Assembly: GCA_019703815.1 (NCBI GenBank)
Contig: AP023052.1
Span: forward strand, 434,001 to 498,000
From: Thaumasiovibrio occultus
GTDB taxonomy: Bacteria > Pseudomonadota > Gammaproteobacteria > Enterobacterales > Vibrionaceae
Length of the DNA: 64,000 bases
Direction: 5' to 3'
Shown: positions 47,126 through 57,334 of the stretch, in pieces
Layout: every line of letters begins with the position of its first letter
Position numbering within the stretch: position 1 is the first letter of the stretch
Notes under the pieces: generated by a model
What the model saw: the letters and a program-made list of their open reading frames with translations, nothing else
Databases searched by the model: none
Told to the model about the DNA's origin: nothing
Program-made: the position numbers and the translations under genes

Positions 47126-47242
47126 ACCTGCTCCTTGTCGGTGTCTTGCCCTTAAAGCTAGTCGGCTGCCTTAAAATTTGCCAATAACACCACAGTAACA
47201 TTCCGTGCTGCAGAGGCTGTCAAAATCGGTTAATTTTGGATT

Positions 47243-47264
47243 TTTGGTTGACTAATTAACCAAA
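47243..47264. promoter_or_regulatory. inverted repeat in the thr promoter region
   Basis: TTTGGTT-N8-AACCAAA, perfect 7-bp arms, overlaps a TTGACT element (47247-47252) that could be the -35 of the thr operon; the matching -10 (TAGTTC, 17 bp on) is weak. It lies 50-71 bp before the leader peptide start. The binding protein is unknown. Confidence 0.35.
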
Positions 47265-47313
47265 AAACGGTAGTTCTATCACCAGTATTTCAACAAAGTG
47301 CTTACACAGCGAC

Positions 47314-47385
47314 ATGACATTTATTACCCGTACCATCATTATTATTACCACTATTACCGGCATTACAGGTGTTGGGGCGGGCTAG
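47314..47385 (+). CDS. thrL: thr operon leader peptide
   Basis: 23-residue leader peptide of which 7 residues are Thr and 7 Ile, including an uninterrupted run of four Ile codons followed by two Thr codons. Stalling on these codons when charged tRNA-Thr or tRNA-Ile is scarce prevents the downstream terminator from forming, as in the E. coli thr operon. It ends with TAG 18 nt before the terminator stem. Confidence 0.93.
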   Translation: MTFITRTIIIITTITGITGVGAG

Positions 47386-47403
47386 TACACGAAATAAATC
47401 GAC

Positions 47404-47438
47404 AAGCCCGTACCCTCACAAGGTGCGGGCTTTTTTTT
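47404..47438 (+). terminator. thr operon attenuator
   Basis: 11-pair stem AAGCCCGTACC / GGTGCGGGCTT (one G-U pair), 7-nt loop, followed by T8 in total. It sits between the leader peptide and the thrA ribosome site, the place expected for a transcription attenuator. Confidence 0.9.
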
Positions 47439-47472
47439 ACCAAATTCAGACAGGACGTTGGGAGATAAAGGG

Positions 47473-49932
47473 ATGCGAGTGTTAAAGTTTGGCGGTTCGT
47501 CACTAGCCGATGCAGATCGGTTTTTGCGCGCCGCAGATATCATTGCCAATAATGCACAGCAAGAAGAAGTCGCCGTGGTGCTATCTGCACCGGGCAAAGT
47601 AACCAATAAGCTAGTGGCGGTGATTGAAAGCACCATTGCGCACGACGAAGCCGAGCTGCAACTAGCGGATCTGGAATCGGTTTTTAAACAACTTTTTGAT
47701 GGCCTCGCAGAGCGCGTTGAGGGTTTTGATCGCCAACGTGTTGAAAGCAAGCTGCACAGCACACTGACCCAACTGAAGCAGTATGTGCACGGTATTGCGC
47801 TGCTTGGCTTGTGTCCTGATAACGTCTATGCGCGCATCATCAGTAAAGGTGAGCGTGTTTCTATTGTGACCATGCAAGCGGTGCTGGAAGCGCGTGGTCA
47901 AGCCGCCGGATTGATTGATCCGGTGAAATACTTGCTGGCGCGTGGTAGTCACCTTGAAGCCATGGTCGACATCGATGCGTCGACAACGAACTTCAAGTGT
48001 GAGCCGTTGCCAGCAGGCCAAGTGAACATTCTGCCTGGCTTTACCGCCGGTAATGAAAACGGCGAGTTAGTCACACTGGGTCGTAACGGATCGGATTACT
48101 CTGCGGCAGTATTGGCGGCGTGTTTACGTGCCGAGTGCTGTGAGATCTGGACCGACGTTGATGGTGTTTACAGCTGTGATCCACGCATTGTGCCTGATGC
48201 GCGCTTGCTCAAATCATTGAGCTATCAAGAAGCGATGGAACTGTCTTACTTTGGCGCTTCTGTCCTGCACCCTAAAACCATCGCGCCTATCGCCCAATTC
48301 CACATTCCTTGTCTGATCAAAAACAGCTTCAATCCGCAAGGTGCGGGCACTCTTATCGGCCAAGATACAGGTGAAGATAACCTCGCGATCAAAGGCATTA
48401 CCACACTTGATAAGCTCACCATGGTGAACGTGTCGGGCCCTGGCATGAAAGGCATGGTGGGCATGGCGAGTCGTGTCTTTGGTGCGATGTCGGCTGCGAG
48501 CGTGTCAATTGTGCTGATCACTCAGTCATCGTCAGAGTACAGCATTAGCTTCTGTATCGAAGCGCAAGACAAAGTTGCGGCATCGCGCGCGCTACAAGAA
48601 GCGTTTGAGCTTGAACTGAAAGATGGCTTGCTAGAGCCGATTGAATACATTGATGATGCCGCCATCATTACCCTCGTGGGCGACGGTATGCGCACTTCTA
48701 AAGGCGTGGCATCGCAGTTCTTTACCTCGCTCGCGGAAGTGAACGTAAACATCATCGCGATTGCACAGGGCTCATCTGAGCGTGCGATTTCTGCCGTGAT
48801 CCCAGCCAGCTCAAAATCTGAAGCGATCAAAGCCTGTCACGAGAACCTGTTTAATTCTAAGCACTACCTTGATGTGTTTGTGATCGGTGTGGGCGGCGTC
48901 GGTGGGGCGCTGGTGGATCAAATTGCGCGTCAGCAGCCGGTGCTAGCTGAAGATGGCATTGATATCCGTGTGTGCGGCCTTATCAACAGCCAAGCCATGT
49001 TGCTTGATCACAACGGTCTCGATTTAGAAGGCTGGCAAGATAAAGTGGGGCAAGCCTCAAAAGGCTACGATTTCTCCGCGATGATCCAGTTGGTGAAACG
49101 TCACCACATCATCAACCCCATCATTGTCGATTGTACCTCTAGCCAAGCTATCGCAGATCAATACGTTGATTTCCTCTCAGCCGGCTTCCACGTCATCACA
49201 CCGAATAAGAAAGCCAATACCGCCAGCTTGGATTACTACCACCAGTTGCGCCAAGCCGCGCGTGGTACTCGTCGTCGCTTCATGTACGAAACGACGGTAG
49301 GTGCCGGTCTGCCAGTGATTGAGAACCTACAAAACCTATTAGCAGCAGGCGATAAGCTTAAGCGCTTTAACGGGATTTTGTCGGGTTCACTGTCGTACAT
49401 CTTCGGTAAGCTTGATGAAGGCATGAGCTTTAGCGAGGCAACCAAAGTCGCGCGCAGTAATGGCTTTACTGAGCCAGATCCGCGTGACGATCTGTCTGGG
49501 ATGGATGTGGCTCGTAAGCTTCTGATCTTGGCGCGTGAAGCGGGTCTTGAGTTGGAAATGGAAGACATTAAAGTTGAGCAAGCATTGCCGCCGGGCTTTG
49601 ATGATTCTGGCGATGTAGAGAGCTTTATGGCCCGCATTGAACAAGCGGATGCTTACTTTGGCGAGCTATCAGCGAAGGCGTCTGCCGAAGGCAAAGTGCT
49701 GCGTTATGTGGGCACCATTGTGGAAGGTCAGTGTGAAGTGAAGATCTTGGCGGTGAACGCTGATGATCCTATGTACAAGATCAAAGATGGCGAAAACGCC
49801 TTGGCGTTCTACAGCAACTACTACAACCCGATCCCAATGGTATTGCGCGGTTATGGTGCAGGTAATGAAGTCACAGCGGCGGGTGTGTTTGCCGATCTAA
49901 TGCGCACACTGGGCTGGAAACTAGGAGTGTAA
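47473..49932 (+). CDS. thrA: bifunctional aspartokinase I / homoserine dehydrogenase I
   Basis: 819-residue enzyme catalysing the first and third steps of threonine synthesis. Aspartokinase domain about 1-250 ([26 protein letters not shown]), paired ACT regulatory domains about 310-455 ([20 protein letters not shown]), and homoserine dehydrogenase about 460-819 with Rossmann motif [15 protein letters not shown] and catalytic region [18 protein letters not shown]. Threonine feedback through the ACT domains is expected. I take the ATG at 47473, with ribosome site GGAGATAAA, rather than an in-frame TTG five codons earlier. Controlled by the leader peptide and attenuator upstream. Confidence 0.97.
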   Translation: MRVLKFGGSSLADADRFLRAADIIANNAQQEEVAVVLSAPGKVTNKLVAVIESTIAHDEAELQLADLESVFKQLFDGLAERVEGFDRQRVESKLHSTLTQLKQYVHGIALLGLCPDNVYARIISKGERVSIVTMQAVLEARGQAAGLIDPVKYLLARGSHLEAMVDIDASTTNFKCEPLPAGQVNILPGFTAGNENGELVTLGRNGSDYSAAVLAACLRAECCEIWTDVDGVYSCDPRIVPDARLLKSLSYQEAMELSYFGASVLHPKTIAPIAQFHIPCLIKNSFNPQGAGTLIGQDTGEDNLAIKGITTLDKLTMVNVSGPGMKGMVGMASRVFGAMSAASVSIVLITQSSSEYSISFCIEAQDKVAASRALQEAFELELKDGLLEPIEYIDDAAIITLVGDGMRTSKGVASQFFTSLAEVNVNIIAIAQGSSERAISAVIPASSKSEAIKACHENLFNSKHYLDVFVIGVGGVGGALVDQIARQQPVLAEDGIDIRVCGLINSQAMLLDHNGLDLEGWQDKVGQASKGYDFSAMIQLVKRHHIINPIIVDCTSSQAIADQYVDFLSAGFHVITPNKKANTASLDYYHQLRQAARGTRRRFMYETTVGAGLPVIENLQNLLAAGDKLKRFNGILSGSLSYIFGKLDEGMSFSEATKVARSNGFTEPDPRDDLSGMDVARKLLILAREAGLELEMEDIKVEQALPPGFDDSGDVESFMARIEQADAYFGELSAKASAEGKVLRYVGTIVEGQCEVKILAVNADDPMYKIKDGENALAFYSNYYNPIPMVLRGYGAGNEVTAAGVFADLMRTLGWKLGV

Positions 49933-49934
49933 TG

Positions 49935-50891
49935 ATGAGTGTCGTGGTATACGCTCCGGCGTCGATCGGTAACGTAAGTGTGGGTTTTGATGTATTGGGG
50001 GCGGCTGTGTCCCCAATCGATGGCACTCGCTTGGGCGATCGGGTAGAAGTGAAAGCGGGCGAGAGTGAATTCAGCCTGCATTGCGTGGGGCGCTTTGTCG
50101 AAAAGCTGCCAAAGAAAGCCGAAGAAAACATTGTTTACGACTGCTGGCAGGTGTTTTGCCGAGAGCTGCAGCGCAAAGACGTTGCGGCTAAGCCAGTGGC
50201 CATGACGTTAGAGAAGAATATGCCGATTGGCTCGGGTCTCGGCTCAAGTGCGTGCTCCATTGTGGCGGCGTTAGACGCGCTGAATAAGTTCCACGATAAC
50301 CCCTTAAATGAAATGGAGCTGCTGGCTCTAATGGGGGAAATGGAAGGCAAGATCTCGGGCGGCATTCACTATGACAATGTAGCGCCGTGTTATCTTGGCG
50401 GCCTGCAACTCATGGTTGAAGAATTGGGCATAATCAGTCAATCTGTGCCTTGCTTTGATGAGTGGTATTGGGTCATGGCGTACCCGGGTATTACCGTTTC
50501 TACGGCAGAAGCGCGTGCGATTTTGCCAGCACAATACCGTCGCCAAGATATTATTGCTCATGGTCGTCACTTAAGCGGATTTGTTCACGCATGTCATACC
50601 GGTCAGCCAGAGTTGGCGGCGAAGATGATCCGTGACGTGATTGCAGAGCCTTATCGCGAAAAACTGTTGCCAGGCTTTGCTCAAGCGCGTCAATGGGCGG
50701 CGGGCGCAGGCGCGTTAGCTACCGGTATTTCAGGCTCTGGCCCGACGCTATTTAGCGTATGTGCCAGCGAAGATACTGCGCAACGTGTCGCGGCTTGGCT
50801 GCGAGAGAACTACGTACAAAATCAAGATGGATTTGTTCATGTGTGTAAACTCGACACACAGGGATCACAAGTAACAGGAAGTAATATATGA
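49935..50891 (+). CDS. thrB: homoserine kinase
   Basis: 318-residue GHMP-family kinase that phosphorylates homoserine. The family signature [11 protein letters not shown] forms the phosphate loop around residues 90-100, and the C-terminal [12 protein letters not shown] motif is present. Two ATGs occur in tandem at 49932 and 49935. The second is 7 nt from the AGGAG site and is the better start; the first overlaps the thrA stop as TAATG. Second gene of thrABC. Confidence 0.96.
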   Translation: MSVVVYAPASIGNVSVGFDVLGAAVSPIDGTRLGDRVEVKAGESEFSLHCVGRFVEKLPKKAEENIVYDCWQVFCRELQRKDVAAKPVAMTLEKNMPIGSGLGSSACSIVAALDALNKFHDNPLNEMELLALMGEMEGKISGGIHYDNVAPCYLGGLQLMVEELGIISQSVPCFDEWYWVMAYPGITVSTAEARAILPAQYRRQDIIAHGRHLSGFVHACHTGQPELAAKMIRDVIAEPYREKLLPGFAQARQWAAGAGALATGISGSGPTLFSVCASEDTAQRVAAWLRENYVQNQDGFVHVCKLDTQGSQVTGSNI

Positions 50892-52168
50892 AGCTGCACA
50901 ACCTCAAAGATCATAACGAGCAGGTGTCGTTTGCACAGGCCGTTCGTCAGGGTCTAGGTCGCAACCAAGGTCTGTTTTTCCCAGAAACCTTGCCAGTATT
51001 CGATGATATTGATGGTCTATTAGCGCTCGATTTCCACACCCGTAGTGCCAAGATCCTCTCTGCGATGCTGGGCGACGAGTTCACTGAAGCGCAAGTGAAA
51101 ACGCTGGTGGATAATGCGTTCCAATTCCCTGCGCCTATCGCGAATGTGAAAGACGGTGTGTATGCGCTTGAGCTGTTCCACGGCCCAACCCTAGCGTTCA
51201 AAGACTTCGGTGGTCGCTTTATGGCGCAATCACTGGCCGCCGTTTCTGAAGGCGGAAAGATCACCATTTTGACTGCGACGTCAGGTGATACTGGCGCTGC
51301 TGTTGCCCATGCGTTCTTTGGTATGGAAAACATCAACGTGGTGATCTTGTATCCAAAAGGTAAGATCAGCCCGCTGCAAGAAGCGCTGTTCTGTACGCTT
51401 GGCGAGAACATCACCACGGTTGCTGTAAACGGAGACTTTGACGACTGTCAGGCGCTGGTGAAGAATGCCTTTGATGATGAAGCACTGCGCAAAGAAGTGG
51501 GTTTAAATTCAGCGAACTCAATTAATATCAGCCGTTTGATGGCGCAGATCTGTTACTACTTTGAAGCGGTAGCACAGCTATCGCCAGCCGAGCGTGAAGA
51601 GTTGGTGATCTCTGTACCAAGCGGTAACTTCGGTAACCTCACAGCAGGTTTGCTAGGTAAAGCGGTGGGGCTGCCGGTTAAACGCTTTATTGCTGCGACC
51701 AATGTGAATGACACCGTGCCTCGTTACCTTGAAACCGGTAAGTGGGAGCCAAAACAAACCATCCCAACGCTGTCGAATGCGATGGATGTGAGCCAACCAA
51801 ACAACTGGCCGCGTATTGAAGCGCTATGCGCCCGTAAAGGCTGGGGCTTGGCCCAACTAGGGAAAGGTGTGGTGACTGACGAACAATCGCAAGAGAGCGT
51901 TAGAGAGCTGCATAACCTCGGTTATTTGTGTGAGCCGCATGGCGCGATTGCCTACCGCGTATTGAACGAGCAATTAGCTGCGGGTGAAACCGGGATCTTC
52001 TTGTGTACAGCGCACCCTGCGAAGTTTAAAGAAGCGGTGGATGAGATCTTGGATCGCGACATCGACTTGCCAGCGCCTTTAGCAAAACACGCCAAGCTCC
52101 CGCTATTGTCGCTTGAGCGTGATGCTGACTTTGATCAGCTAAAACAAGTACTGCGTGACGCACAGTAA
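50888..52168 (+). CDS. thrC: threonine synthase
   Basis: 426-residue PLP enzyme that converts O-phosphohomoserine to threonine. The cofactor Lys lies in [16 protein letters not shown] near residue 106, and the Gly-rich phosphate cup [13 protein letters not shown] near 237-249. Length matches the shorter gammaproteobacterial class. ATGA overlap with thrB. Last gene of the operon, followed by a strong terminator. Confidence 0.97.
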   Translation: MKLHNLKDHNEQVSFAQAVRQGLGRNQGLFFPETLPVFDDIDGLLALDFHTRSAKILSAMLGDEFTEAQVKTLVDNAFQFPAPIANVKDGVYALELFHGPTLAFKDFGGRFMAQSLAAVSEGGKITILTATSGDTGAAVAHAFFGMENINVVILYPKGKISPLQEALFCTLGENITTVAVNGDFDDCQALVKNAFDDEALRKEVGLNSANSINISRLMAQICYYFEAVAQLSPAEREELVISVPSGNFGNLTAGLLGKAVGLPVKRFIAATNVNDTVPRYLETGKWEPKQTIPTLSNAMDVSQPNNWPRIEALCARKGWGLAQLGKGVVTDEQSQESVRELHNLGYLCEPHGAIAYRVLNEQLAAGETGIFLCTAHPAKFKEAVDEILDRDIDLPAPLAKHAKLPLLSLERDADFDQLKQVLRDAQ

Positions 52169-52187
52169 GCGCTTCGCTCAACAAAAT

Positions 52188-52215
52188 AAAATCCCGCCAC
52201 TCGGCGGGATTTTTT
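52188..52215 (+). terminator. thrABC terminator
   Basis: Stem AAATCCCGCC / GGCGGGATTT with ACTC loop, followed by more T, 20 nt past the thrC stop. Confidence 0.9.
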
Positions 52216-52257
52216 ATGTGTCGTAATTGGCTTTGAAGGTTTGTTTTCGCCAGATAC

Positions 52258-52284
52258 AAAAAAGGATGGCCTTGGCCATCCTTT
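52258..52284 (-). terminator. grcA terminator
   Basis: Stem AAAGGATGGCC / GGCCATCCTTT with a 2-nt loop; six T follow on the minus strand. Convergent with the thrC terminator. Confidence 0.85.
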
Positions 52285-52304
52285 TGTTCACATTGCTGCA
52301 GTAA

Positions 52305-52685
52305 TTACAGGCTTTGTGTGAAAGTACGTGCGATAACGTCTTTTTGTTGTTCTGTAGTCAGTGAGTTGAAACGCACTGCGTAACCAGATACACGGATAGT
52401 TAGCTGTGGGTAGTTCTCAGGGTGCTTAACTGCATCTTCTAGAGTTTCACGCTTAAGAACGTTCACGTTTAGGTGTTGACCACCTTCGATTTTAACTTTT
52501 GGTGCTTCTACAGCTAGTTCACGGTACTCGATGTCACCTAGATCTGCTGCTGGGATTACTTGGTCAGCTTCAAAACCAGTCTCAGCAACAACACAACGAG
52601 CTTCGTTGGTTTCGCTGTCTAGTAGCCAGATTGAGTTCAGAAGATCGTCGTTTGCTGCTTTAGTAATTTGGATACCTGTGATCAT
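52305..52685 (-). CDS. grcA: autonomous glycyl radical cofactor GrcA (YfiD)
   Basis: 126-residue spare part for pyruvate formate-lyase: it replaces the C-terminal radical domain when oxygen has cut the enzyme. The glycyl radical motif RVSGYAVRF is near the C-terminus, and [18 protein letters not shown] at the N-terminus equals E. coli YfiD almost letter for letter. I start at the ATG at 52685; an in-frame GTG three codons earlier lies inside the ribosome-site region. Expression should be anaerobic through the FNR site upstream. Confidence 0.97.
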   Translation of the reverse strand: MITGIQITKAANDDLLNSIWLLDSETNEARCVVAETGFEADQVIPAADLGDIEYRELAVEAPKVKIEGGQHLNVNVLKRETLEDAVKHPENYPQLTIRVSGYAVRFNSLTTEQQKDVIARTFTQSL

Positions 52686-52743
52686 GGTTATCACCCCTTT
52701 TGAAGAAAAGTTGAATTTTTATAAATCTTGTTGAGCTGGGTAC

Positions 52744-52787
52744 ATTATATACCCATCCGAAATTAAATTGGTATTGATTTAGATCAA
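52744..52787 (-). promoter_or_regulatory. FNR-dependent grcA promoter
   Basis: The palindrome TTGAT-TTAG-ATCAA at 52774-52787 is a perfect match to the FNR consensus. On the minus strand a perfect -10, TATAAT, lies at 52749-52744. The FNR site is centred about 34 bp upstream of the -10 centre, which puts it near -42 of the expected start point, the classical class II activation position. No good -35 is needed or seen. Confidence 0.85.
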
Positions 52788-52938
52788 ATTCCTACAAAAC
52801 CTTGATTTTGTTAAGGCTGTTTTTGTTTTAAGTCAATAAAAGTTAAGATTGGTGGGGGTTGAGCGTGTTACACTGCGAGAAAGAGGGATTTTTATAATAC
52901 GCTAAAAAAATTCCATTTGTTGTAATTTTACTACAAAA

Positions 52939-53037
52939 ATGAAGCGCGTCATTTTCGTGCTTGTAGGGTTGGCGCTGATGCCGTGTTGGTATTATGTAAG
53001 TGCAGATCTTGCAAAATTTCAATGTGAGGATAAATGA
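52939..53037 (+). CDS. possible 32-residue membrane peptide upstream of nfo
   Basis: Short frame whose TGA overlaps the nfo ATG as ATGA. The peptide starts MKR followed by the hydrophobic stretch [17 protein letters not shown], then a polar tail, and looks like a single membrane segment or signal sequence. No ribosome site is visible before its ATG (only A-rich sequence), and the family is unknown to me. It could be an upstream ORF controlling nfo translation, or chance. Confidence 0.3.
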   Translation: MKRVIFVLVGLALMPCWYYVSADLAKFQCEDK

Positions 53038-53876
53038 AACTGATTGGGGCACATGTGTCAGCAGCGGGTGGTGTCGATAACGCACCCAATAATGCACAGA
53101 AAATTGGCGCGAATGCTTTTGCGCTGTTTACAAAAAATCAGCGCCAATGGAAAGCCAAACCGCTTGAAGCCGATGCCATAACGCGGTTCAAAGCCAATTG
53201 TCTTCGTCACGGTTTTGCGCCCGACGCGATTTTACCTCACGACTCTTATCTGATTAACCTGGGTCATCCTGAAACTGACGCACTGGAAAAGTCACGCGAG
53301 GCATTTATTGATGAAATGCAACGCTGTCAGCAGCTCGGGCTGCATTTGCTTAATTTTCATCCGGGGAGTCACCTTAAGAAAATTGACGAGTATGGCTGCC
53401 TGTTACGCATTGCAGAATCGATCAACTTGGCACATCAGCAGGTCGCTGATGTGGTTGCTGTGATTGAAAATACCGCCGGGCAAGGCAGTAACTTGGGTTG
53501 GCACTTTGATCATCTCGCCACCATTATCGAGCATGTCGACGATAAAGCCCGCGTTGGGGTGTGTTTAGATACCGCCCACACCTTTGCCGCCGGTTACGAC
53601 TTGCGCACTGCAAGCGCTTGTGAGGCGACCTTTAGCGATTTCTCGGCCACGGTTGGGTTTGAGTACCTGCACGCAATGCACTTGAATGATTCTAAAGTGG
53701 CTTTGGGGAGCCGGGTCGACCGCCACCAATGCTTGGGTGACGGAGAGATCGGCATTGAAGCGTTTCGCTACATTATGGCGGACAAACGCTTTGACGGGAT
53801 CCCACTGATCCTTGAAACCATCGATCCCGATCGCTGGCCAGAAGAGATCGCCATGCTGCGCCACTTTGCCCTGTAA
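53034..53876 (+). CDS. nfo: endonuclease IV
   Basis: 280-residue zinc-dependent AP endonuclease of base-excision repair, cutting 5' of abasic sites. TIM-barrel motifs are [14 protein letters not shown] at the start, LNFHPGSH with metal His, [13 protein letters not shown] with metal Glu, [15 protein letters not shown], and [26 protein letters not shown] split over the active site. Ribosome site TGAGGATAA. The ung gene, also base-excision repair, is the next recognised gene on this strand. Confidence 0.97.
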   Translation: MKLIGAHVSAAGGVDNAPNNAQKIGANAFALFTKNQRQWKAKPLEADAITRFKANCLRHGFAPDAILPHDSYLINLGHPETDALEKSREAFIDEMQRCQQLGLHLLNFHPGSHLKKIDEYGCLLRIAESINLAHQQVADVVAVIENTAGQGSNLGWHFDHLATIIEHVDDKARVGVCLDTAHTFAAGYDLRTASACEATFSDFSATVGFEYLHAMHLNDSKVALGSRVDRHQCLGDGEIGIEAFRYIMADKRFDGIPLILETIDPDRWPEEIAMLRHFAL

Positions 53877-53897
53877 ACCAATGAGCCTCATTTGAAG

Positions 53898-53919
53898 GCG
53901 TCATGATGACGCAAGTTTT
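53898..53919 (+). terminator. possible nfo terminator
   Basis: Short perfect stem GCGTCA / TGACGC with a 3-nt loop followed by AAGTTTTTGG, 21 nt past the nfo stop. Confidence 0.45.
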
Positions 53920-54214
53920 TGGCGTGTTTCTTACGCAAACTGAATTTCTCTAACCCAGTTGAGTGCTTTCTCTGCGCTATTTTTGCGCCGTTACTGGGCA
54001 GAGCTGCGCTTTATTGGCGCACCACAGAGGATGTTCTCGAACACAATTTTTCCTAAATGTCTGAATTTTAGCGTGATTAAACTTGGCACCAAATTTTCAT
54101 ACTCCTCTTGGTGAGAACGACTTTGCAGAGAAGCGCATTTGCAGAGAGCGGCTTACGTTGATAGCGACTTGGGCAGACAGCTTCATTGGCAGAGAGTGAC
54201 ATTTGGAGGCAAGC

Positions 54215-54322
54215 ATGACGACACATACCATCCCGCAACCGAATCGCCATATTCAAGGGCGAGGGCACTACCGCTCAACTGTGCGTAACGTGAAACGCAA
54301 ACCGAGTGGGCCGTCAAAATAG
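54215..54322 (+). CDS. small basic protein of 35 residues, unknown
   Basis: Short frame with a near-ideal ribosome site, TTTGGAGGCAAGC, just before the ATG. The product is strongly basic: about 12 of 35 residues are Lys, Arg or His, with only one class of charge and no Asp or Glu. It has a Gly/His/Arg middle (RHIQGRGHYR) and a C-terminal VKRKPSGPSK tail, and lacks a hydrophobic segment. The character suits a nucleic-acid or ribosome-binding peptide. I do not recognise the family. It stands alone, 220 nt upstream of ung. Confidence 0.5.
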   Translation: MTTHTIPQPNRHIQGRGHYRSTVRNVKRKPSGPSK

Positions 54323-54539
54323 CGTGAACACCTTTCAATACGAGACAGTGCCTTGTTCGCAGGGGTTCTGTCTCGCTGACTTTCTGTGAGCGCCTCAGCG
54401 TCTTATTTTCTCCTCTCGCTCGAACATCCTTGTTATCACCTCGCATCGCTTTTCTTTATATCAACATAGCCACGACGGCGTTCTACCAGTAGACTTTGCG
54501 CGATATGATCAAATTGAGTGTGAAACTGACGGGGGATAC

Positions 54540-55223
54540 GTGATCACTTGGACTGAAGTGTTGGCGACTGAAAAACAACAGCCTTATTTTATCGAGACTT
54601 TGGCGCATGTTGCTAATGAGCGCGCAGCCGGCAAGGTGATTTACCCACCCGAGGCGGCGGTCTTTAGTGCGTTTGAGCATACCGCATTGGCGGATGTGAA
54701 AGTGGTGATTTTGGGGCAAGATCCTTACCACGGCCCCGATCAAGCGCACGGGTTATGCTTTTCGGTATTGCCGGGCGTCAAACCGCCACCGTCATTGGCG
54801 AACATGTACAAAGAGCTTGAAAGCGATATTCCGGGCTTCATCAAACCTGATCACGGCTACTTGCAAAGCTGGGCAGAGCAAGGGGTTTTGCTGCTCAATA
54901 CCGTGCTCACCGTGGAGCAAGGTCAAGCGCATAGTCATGCCAAATTAGGCTGGGAAACCTTTACCGATAAAGTCATTGCCGCCGTGAACCAGCATTGTGA
55001 AGGCGTGGTGTTTTTGTTGTGGGGGGCGCATGCGCAGAAAAAAGGCCGTCATATTGATGAACAACGTCATTACGTGCTGCGAGCGCCGCATCCGTCACCA
55101 TTGTCTGCTCACCGTGGTTTCTTTGGCTCTAAGCCTTTCTCACAAGCGAATGCCTTGTTAGTGCAAGATGGTAAAACCGCAATAGATTGGCAACCGAAAC
55201 TTGATGTCGGTAACCCCGCCTAA
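54540..55223 (+). CDS. ung: uracil-DNA glycosylase
   Basis: 227-residue family 1 enzyme that removes uracil from DNA. The catalytic water-activating Asp61 lies in [20 protein letters not shown], and the His loop [13 protein letters not shown] is near the C-terminus. The start is GTG, fixed by a GGGGGA ribosome site and by the standard N-terminus ([15 protein letters not shown]). Confidence 0.97.
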   Translation: MITWTEVLATEKQQPYFIETLAHVANERAAGKVIYPPEAAVFSAFEHTALADVKVVILGQDPYHGPDQAHGLCFSVLPGVKPPPSLANMYKELESDIPGFIKPDHGYLQSWAEQGVLLLNTVLTVEQGQAHSHAKLGWETFTDKVIAAVNQHCEGVVFLLWGAHAQKKGRHIDEQRHYVLRAPHPSPLSAHRGFFGSKPFSQANALLVQDGKTAIDWQPKLDVGNPA

Positions 55224-55254
55224 GTCAGCGTATTTAGGGTGTAAAAAGGGCAAT

Positions 55255-55284
55255 AAAAAAGCAAAGCGATCGCTTTGCTTTTTT
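55255..55284. terminator. bidirectional terminator between ung and the DUF3545 gene
   Basis: A perfect palindrome centred on GCGATCGC with AAAAAAGCAAA / TTTGCTTTTTT arms; T-runs on both strands suit both convergent genes. Confidence 0.85.
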
Positions 55285-55307
55285 CATCAAGAGGGTTTGA
55301 GTAGCAA

Positions 55308-55490
55308 TTAAAATTCTAAATCGTCGAGGGTTAAATCACCGAGTTGATCAATTTCCATTAGCTCCTTACGCAAGCGTTGGCGATCTTTTAACGCTTCAAT
55401 TTCACGCCATTTGCGCTTTTGGGGTTTACTGCGAGCTGCTCTCGAAGGACGGTCGTAATCTTCATAGTTTTCAAAAGCGAAGCTATCCAT
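55308..55490 (-). CDS. DUF3545 family small protein
   Basis: 60-residue protein with an acidic-aromatic start (MDSFAFENYEDYDRPSR), a basic central stretch (KPQKRKWREIEALKDRQRLRK) likely to be helical, and an acidic tail ending DDLEF. I recognise the pattern as DUF3545, confined to Vibrionales and relatives and without known function. A GAGAGGTAG ribosome site is present. It is single-gene, convergent with ung. Confidence 0.85.
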   Translation of the reverse strand: MDSFAFENYEDYDRPSRAARSKPQKRKWREIEALKDRQRLRKELMEIDQLGDLTLDDLEF

Positions 55491-55755
55491 AAGCTACCTC
55501 TCTTTTCTGATGAGTCATTGATTTAATAGCAAATCATCCTCAAAATAAAATTGACATGTTTCACAGATGTTGCGGCTAAATGAATTATTTTTACCGTAAT
55601 GAGAACTGAGCAACGTTCACAGCGCAGAGCCCGTTGTTGCTGAGCTGCAGCGCGATAGGCAGGGCATCGCTTAAAGCTTTATCAATGAGTTAATATTGGG
55701 TATATATTTAAGCACTTAGGTCGCTCGAATGCCGATGGTGTGACAAGGAGAAAGC

Positions 55756-57192
55756 GTGTCCAGTTATGTGATTTTTTTTAAAGACATGCTGTGGGGTTCT
55801 GTACTCATTTATGTATTGCTGGCTGCGGGGTGCTTTTTTACGTGGAAGCTACGCGGGGTGCAGTTTCGCCATTTCGGTCATATGTTCAAAGTGATGGGCA
55901 CCAGTTTGCGCCACAGCAGTGCTGGCCTGTCATCCTTTCAAGTCTTGTGTACCAGTTTAGCCGCCCGTATCGGTACGGGCAACATGGCAGGGGTGGCTAT
56001 TGCGATCACCTCCGGCGGTCCTGGTGCGGTGTTTTGGATGTGGTTGATTGCGGTGCTTGGCATGGCAACTGCCTTTGTTGAAAGCACGTTGGCGCAACTC
56101 TTTAAAACCCGCGATGAGCAAGGGGTGTTTCGTGGCGGCCCAGCCTATTACATGGAAAAAGGCCTTGGCATGCGCTGGCTCGGGGTGGTGTTCTCTCTGT
56201 TGCTCATTGTCACTTTCGGTTTTGTCTTCAATGCCGTGCAGGCGAATGCCATTGCCAATGCGATGTACACCGCTTTTGACTGGTCTGGCGGCTTGGTGGC
56301 GCTTGCGTTGATTGCAGGCGCGAGCTTGGTGATCTTTGGCGGTTTGCGCCAAGTGGCGCGGGTCGCGGAGTTCGTCGTGCCGGTGATGGCGCTGAGCTAT
56401 TTGGCGCTGTCACTCTACATTACCTTTACCCATCTCGATATCGTGCCGCAGATGCTCTATATGGTGGTGTCGAGTGCGTTTGGTTTCCATGAAGTGGCAT
56501 CGGGCGCATTGGGCTATGGCATTGCGCAAGGCATGGTGAATGGCTTGCAGCGCGGTTTGTTTTCTAACGAGGCGGGCATTGGCTCAGCGCCCAACGTGGC
56601 GGCGTCAGCCGATCCGGTGCCGCCGCATCCCGCATCGCAAGGCTACGTGCAAATGCTGGGGGTATTTGTTGACACCTTGGTGATTTGTAACGCGACAGTG
56701 GCGATTATTTTGCTCTCTGGCGAGTTTATTCCCGGCGGTGAAGTGACCGGTATCCAGCTGACTCAGCGCGCCCTAGAGGCCAGTGTCGGCGATTGGGGCA
56801 GTACCTTTGTCGCTATCGCCATCTTATGCTTTGCCTTTACCTCGTTGATTGCGAATTACGCTTACGCCGAAACCAATGCTTTGTTTTTACGCCTGCCCGA
56901 GGCGCAGGTCAAAATGGTGCTGCGCGTTGGGGTGTTAATAATGGTGTGGTTCGGCTCGGTAAGCAGCTTGCCGACGGTATGGGCGATGGCGGATGCGTCG
57001 ATGGGCTTAATGGCGTTGGTGAACTTGCTGGCGTTGATTTTGCTCTCCAGCACCGCAGTTAAGCTGCTTCGCGATTACAATCGCCAGTTGGCGCGCGGAA
57101 AGCTGCCTACCTTCAACCCTGACGATTACCCAGAGTTGTACGGTACGATTGATGAAAACGCGTGGCCGTCACCGACCAAGCGCGAACTGTAG
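55756..57192 (+). CDS. sodium:alanine/glycine symporter (AGCS family)
   Basis: 478-residue inner-membrane Na+-coupled amino acid carrier with about 10-11 helices. Family marks: LAARIGTGNMAGVAIAITSGGPGAVFWMW (segments around residues 69-97), GGPAYYMEKGLG, and the long re-entrant GLFSNEAGIGSAPNVAA. The substrate is alanine or glycine by family. The start is GTG with an AAGGAG site. Single gene, divergent from the DUF3545 gene. Confidence 0.95.
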   Translation: MSSYVIFFKDMLWGSVLIYVLLAAGCFFTWKLRGVQFRHFGHMFKVMGTSLRHSSAGLSSFQVLCTSLAARIGTGNMAGVAIAITSGGPGAVFWMWLIAVLGMATAFVESTLAQLFKTRDEQGVFRGGPAYYMEKGLGMRWLGVVFSLLLIVTFGFVFNAVQANAIANAMYTAFDWSGGLVALALIAGASLVIFGGLRQVARVAEFVVPVMALSYLALSLYITFTHLDIVPQMLYMVVSSAFGFHEVASGALGYGIAQGMVNGLQRGLFSNEAGIGSAPNVAASADPVPPHPASQGYVQMLGVFVDTLVICNATVAIILLSGEFIPGGEVTGIQLTQRALEASVGDWGSTFVAIAILCFAFTSLIANYAYAETNALFLRLPEAQVKMVLRVGVLIMVWFGSVSSLPTVWAMADASMGLMALVNLLALILLSSTAVKLLRDYNRQLARGKLPTFNPDDYPELYGTIDENAWPSPTKREL

Positions 57193-57334
57193 AGAGACGC
57201 GTTGGGAAGTGAGTAAAGTGTTAGCCAGATGAGCAACGACTTGATAGTCTGTGTTGATAAATATCTCGAATAGCAAATAAGACGAGGGCTGCGTTAAATG
57301 CAGTCTTGGTTACTGAGTGATAAAGGAAGTTGTC

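Larger units (their letters stand above)
53877..54539. other. nfo-ung intergenic region
   Basis: 663 bp. Besides the small basic ORF at 54215-54322 it holds two copies of TTTGCAGAG (54122-54130 and 54138-54146, 16 nt apart) and a diverged third GGCAGAGAG at 54188-54196. I recognise no other gene or RNA. Confidence 0.5.
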
